Source: Algoriphagus ornithinivorans
GTDB lineage: Bacteria; Bacteroidota; Bacteroidia; Cytophagales; Cyclobacteriaceae
Assembly: GCF_900115305.1 (NCBI RefSeq)
Contig: NZ_FOVW01000001.1
Coordinates: 124,001-188,000 of the forward strand
Length of the DNA: 64,000 bases
Direction of reading: 5' to 3'
Shown: piece by piece, positions 61,354 to 64,000 of the stretch
How the letters are laid out: each line of letters starts with the position of its first letter
Position numbering within the stretch: the stretch's first letter is position 1
Notes under the pieces: generated by a model
What the model was told of the DNA's origin: nothing
The model's input: the letters and a program-made list of their open reading frames with translations, nothing else
Databases searched by the model: none
Translations under genes and position numbers: made by a program

Positions 61354-62496
61354 TTATTCAAGAATTAATCTGAACCACATATCGAAATTCATAGGATTAT
61401 ATATCACCCTGTTGGGTTCGTTTGACCCATCACCTGTGGTAGCTCTGAAAGTAGTTCCTCCTTCATAGACAGAACCATCAGAATTTCCATTCACATAGAA
61501 GAAGTTCAATCCTCCATTTCTTAGAACAAATGCATAATTGGTATTAGGTTTCAATTCAGGTTTAGTGGCAAAGAATCTTTCGTTGATAAACCCTCCATCG
61601 CTCCAGCCATATCCAAGTGTATTAGAGCTAGCAACCAATGTTAGGTTTTCAGTCTCGGGATCAAATTCATAAAGATCAATGGTCAATAATCCTCCGTTTG
61701 CTTCCGGCGAGAATTTTACTTGAATGGAGGAAATATTTACTGATTCAGAACCTGTGATAAAAGTTTGTCCCAATCTTCCAAATCTTGGGTCACTGACTCT
61801 ATGGTAAAAAACATCGGTATCAATCAGCTGCTCACTGACAAACTCAACTAAACAATCTTCGTCGACAAGTCCATCACAATCATTATCGATTCCATCTCCA
61901 CAGATTTCTTCAGCGCCTGGATTTACAGAAGCATCATTGTCATTGCAATCTGTATTATCTTCTACGAACCCTTCCAAAGGAGTACAGCTTTGCTGGGATT
62001 GGTTTGGATCTCCGAATCCGTCCCCGTCTGCATCTCTATAATATGTGGTTCCTGTATTGTCAATTAAACCATCACCATCATTGTCTTTGCCATCGCAAAT
62101 TTCTGGTGCTCCTGGATATACCGTAGGGTCTAAGTCATCAAGATCACCCATTCCTTTGGGGCCTGTAAAACCACATTCGTTGAATGGAACATAGCCATCT
62201 CCATCCTGGTCATCCAATCGCACATCGCCATGTGGCTCATGACCTTTCCATCCTGGTTCTCCAAACTCAATCAAATGCCATGTATCAGTATCTGCATCAT
62301 AATGGCAAACTTCGATTCTATTAACTCTTACATTTTCATTCCCGGAACTTGAATTTTCCGGATCACCTTCCACAACAGCTTCAGCAGGATCATCCATTGG
62401 AATCAAATTCATAGAGTCTTCCTGACAAGCAATAATCAGCATACTCAAGGAGAGTGTTGCAACAACACTTCCTTTCTTTAAAAGAGATGTTTTCAT
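61354..62496 (-). CDS. MopE-type metal-binding-motif lipoprotein
   Basis: 380 aa. Lipoprotein signal ending LSLSMLIIAC (Cys24). Residues ~95-215 hold repeated calcium-type loops: DQDGDGYVPFNECG, DLDPTVYPGAPEICDGKDNDGDGLIDN, YRDADGDGFGDP, DCNDNDASVNPGAEEICGDGIDNDCDGLVDEDC. This is the putative metal-binding motif of MopE-like proteins. The C-terminal ~165 residues (SEQLIDTDVFYHRVSDPRFGRLGQTFITG to MWFRLILE) look like a jelly-roll, possibly sugar-binding. A pre-motif RVNRIEVCHYDADTDTWHLIEF also occurs in such proteins. Upstream are four exact-period 21-bp repeats and then the AraC-type hybrid regulator on the same strand. Confidence 0.8.
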   Translation of the reverse strand: MKTSLLKKGSVVATLSLSMLIIACQEDSMNLIPMDDPAEAVVEGDPENSSSGNENVRVNRIEVCHYDADTDTWHLIEFGEPGWKGHEPHGDVRLDDQDGDGYVPFNECGFTGPKGMGDLDDLDPTVYPGAPEICDGKDNDGDGLIDNTGTTYYRDADGDGFGDPNQSQQSCTPLEGFVEDNTDCNDNDASVNPGAEEICGDGIDNDCDGLVDEDCLVEFVSEQLIDTDVFYHRVSDPRFGRLGQTFITGSESVNISSIQVKFSPEANGGLLTIDLYEFDPETENLTLVASSNTLGYGWSDGGFINERFFATKPELKPNTNYAFVLRNGGLNFFYVNGNSDGSVYEGGTTFRATTGDGSNEPNRVIYNPMNFDMWFRLILE

Positions 62497-62617
62497 AATA
62501 ATTTTAAAATAGTATTAAGGTTAGCCCTTTGGTTGGGGTTAGAAATAATTAAAAGTGAATTTCAAATACTTTTATTTGCTTTTCACACAACAAATATTCA
62601 AAGCTTGAGCAGGATAT

Positions 62618-62701
62618 TTTCGTCAAATAGCTAGACTATTCCGTCAACAATCAGGACATTTCCGTCAAATGGCTGGACTTTTCCGTCAAATAAAAAATGA
62701 G
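62618..62701. repeat. four direct repeats of 21 bp upstream of the MopE-like gene
   Basis: Units start at 62618, 62639, 62660 and 62681. Each begins TTYCGTCAA, and the first three also share GAC at positions 17-19 (TAGAC, AGGAC, TGGAC). The period is exactly 21 bases, two turns of DNA, so all copies face the same side. They end 44 bases before the stop of the regulator gene and begin 122 bases before the MopE-like ATG. Likely operators for a DNA-binding protein. Confidence 0.8.
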
Positions 62702-62744
62702 TTATTAATCCTTGTCGGACGAAAGGAATACAAAAAACCAAAAA

Positions 62745-64000
62745 TCAATATTTCAAATAATCTGAAGGGGTTTTTCCGAAGCGTTTTTTGAAACTTCTGC
62801 TAAAAAAAGCGGGGTCTTGGTAGCCTGTTTCGGCTGCAATTTTTGAAACAGTGTTATGAATTCTATTCTCAAGTAAATACCTCGCCTCATTCAGGCGAAT
62901 TTCCTGAATATATTGAATGGGAGTAAGACCTATTAGCTTTTTAAGCTGCCTCAAAAAAGTAGATTCACTCATAGCAAATTCCTCTGCAATGCTTGGGATA
63001 GTCAATAAATTGGAAGAGATATTTTGTTTGATGTAATCTTCAACCTCCATAAGCCAGGTTTGATCTTCTTCTGAGGCTTGGGTAGTAACTGGGGAACCGT
63101 TATTTTCAACCTTGATTACCTCTAATCTTGAATCCTGATTTTTCAATAGGTTTTCAACTCGTATCAGCAATTCATCTTCATCAAAATTTTTGACCAGATA
63201 ATCATCTACTCCGATTCTAAGTGCTTTTAATTTGTCTTTTTTATCAGCTCTGGCGGTGAGCATGATTATCGGAATAGGAGCGGTTAAACGATACGATTTG
63301 AGTTTTCCCAATAATTCGTAACCATCCATTACAGGCATCATCAAATCACTGATGATAAGATTTATTTTAGGATCATTCTGAACAAAATCCCAAGCTTCTT
63401 GCCCATTGTAGGCTTTATGAACTATATATCTATTGCTTAAAATTAATCCCAGATACTCTTGTAAGTCAGGATTGTCTTCGACTACCAAAATACTTTTTGA
63501 GTTTGCTGAATCTCCTATTAACATAGCTCCGTTTTGCTCATTCTTGGTATTTGTCTGGAGCAGCGATTTCTCTAAGATTTCCTTGTTGAGGGGATTGGTA
63601 GTCGACTCTTTTATTGGAAACCTTACTTTGAATAATGTTCCTTTTCTTGTTTTTGGATCTGGGCTTTCAACTTCAATATTTCCTTCCATCAAAGCCAAAA
63701 ATGACTGCACTAGGTGTAGTCCTATTCCAGTTCCACCTTGAGAGGAAAGTGGGTGAGAGTTTACTTGATAAAATCTATCGAAAATGAAAGGAAGCTCAGT
63801 TTTAGGTATCCCGATACCGCTGTCAGATACCTCTAAAATCAAGTAATTGTCTTCTTGAAGAAGCGACGCTTTGATTTGGCCACCCGAAAGAGTGAATTTT
63901 AAAGCGTTTGAAAGTAAATTGTTAAAGATCTGCTTGAATTTTTCCTGATCAAGTAGGATAGTAGGGAAGTATTCCAAATGAGACTCGTAGCTGTAATTTA
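62745..64000 (-). CDS. hybrid sensor kinase/response regulator with AraC domain, C-terminal part (5' end outside window)
   Basis: The frame runs open to the window edge; ~418 codons are visible. Visible domains in order: histidine-kinase ATPase (N box NNLLSNALKFT, G1 DSGIGIP, G2 GGTGIGL, residues ~1-125 of the visible part); receiver with phospho-acceptor Asp in ISDLMMP and VVEDNPDLQ (~165-285), where the usual KPF after the switch region reads KNF; AraC-type HTH (~310-410, MSESTFLRQLKKLIGLTPIQYIQEIRLNEARYLLEN ... SRSFKKRFGKTPSDYLKY). In Bacteroidota such HTCS proteins sense a ligand in the periplasm and act on genes next to them. The four 21-bp repeats and the MopE-like gene just downstream are the probable targets. 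Confidence 0.93.
   Translation of the reverse strand, partial: NYSYESHLEYFPTILLDQEKFKQIFNNLLSNALKFTLSGGQIKASLLQEDNYLILEVSDSGIGIPKTELPFIFDRFYQVNSHPLSSQGGTGIGLHLVQSFLALMEGNIEVESPDPKTRKGTLFKVRFPIKESTTNPLNKEILEKSLLQTNTKNEQNGAMLIGDSANSKSILVVEDNPDLQEYLGLILSNRYIVHKAYNGQEAWDFVQNDPKINLIISDLMMPVMDGYELLGKLKSYRLTAPIPIIMLTARADKKDKLKALRIGVDDYLVKNFDEDELLIRVENLLKNQDSRLEVIKVENNGSPVTTQASEEDQTWLMEVEDYIKQNISSNLLTIPSIAEEFAMSESTFLRQLKKLIGLTPIQYIQEIRLNEARYLLENRIHNTVSKIAAETGYQDPAFFSRSFKKRFGKTPSDYLKY

Noticed and set aside
62618..62701. Possible small CRISPR array
   Set aside because: Units are contiguous 21-mers with no separate spacers; the variable part is short and partly conserved, and no cas gene is present.

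Overview
The window looks like chromosomal DNA of a Bacteroidota bacterium of the order Cytophagales, most like Cyclobacteriaceae (Algoriphagus-type). The evidence is: PorP/SprF and gliding-motility-type C-terminal domains of the type IX secretion system (T9SS), a TonB receptor with a carboxypeptidase-like N-terminal domain, a hybrid two-component regulator ending in an AraC domain, many lipoproteins, and promoters of the Bacteroidetes form TTTG-N19-TAnnTTTG (clear upstream of the tRNA and of the TonB operon). The genus is inference.

Layout. 1-7 kb: end of an MFS transporter, a DUF3667 protein, asnS, rpoN with an overlapping PAP2-like membrane gene, an outer-membrane protein, tRNA-Arg(ACG) with a duplicated 3' half beside it, and a small lipoprotein. 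7-22 kb: a FucP-like sugar MFS, then three related T9SS-type surface proteins (about 915, 1168 and 1839 aa) with yaaA embedded, divergent from a PorP/SprF gene. 22-29 kb: M48 protease, phytanoyl-CoA dioxygenase-like, DUF808, ThuA-like, DUF2490, PiT-type transporter, YdeI-like. 29-33 kb: a disturbed stretch with a frameshifted secreted metallopeptidase, decayed gene fragments, and a stand-alone UvrD/Fbh1-like helicase that looks acquired. 33-41 kb: DUF1593 lipoprotein, HopJ-like, then the compact operon DUF4856 - imelysin-like - HTTM - TonB receptor, probably for iron or metal uptake. 41-57 kb: three very large lipoproteins that combine ThuA/SGNH, beta-propeller and cytochrome c (CxxCH) domains, with an SDR, a peptidase, hemolysin III, DUF2911, GNAT and a LacI regulator. 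57-61 kb: glutaminyl-cyclase-like M28 peptidase, cysS, purH. 61-64 kb: a MopE-type calcium-motif lipoprotein, four 21-bp direct repeats in its upstream region, and a hybrid histidine kinase/AraC regulator that runs off the end.

Genes that seem to work together: the surface proteins with PorP/SprF; the four-gene TonB operon; the heme/PQQ-type lipoproteins with ThuA and LacI, suggesting periplasmic oxidation of sugars or polyols; and the AraC-type regulator, its candidate 21-bp repeat operators and the MopE-type lipoprotein.

The most unusual non-coding structures are: exact 21-bp phased repeats (62618-62701); arrays with a 7-bp period (34541-34661, 59391-59424, 59598-59639); a 160-bp fold-back element with nested palindromes (49856-50015); and a tRNA 3'-end duplication interrupted by a small hairpin (6554-6636). 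No CRISPR array, rRNA or complete insertion sequence was seen.
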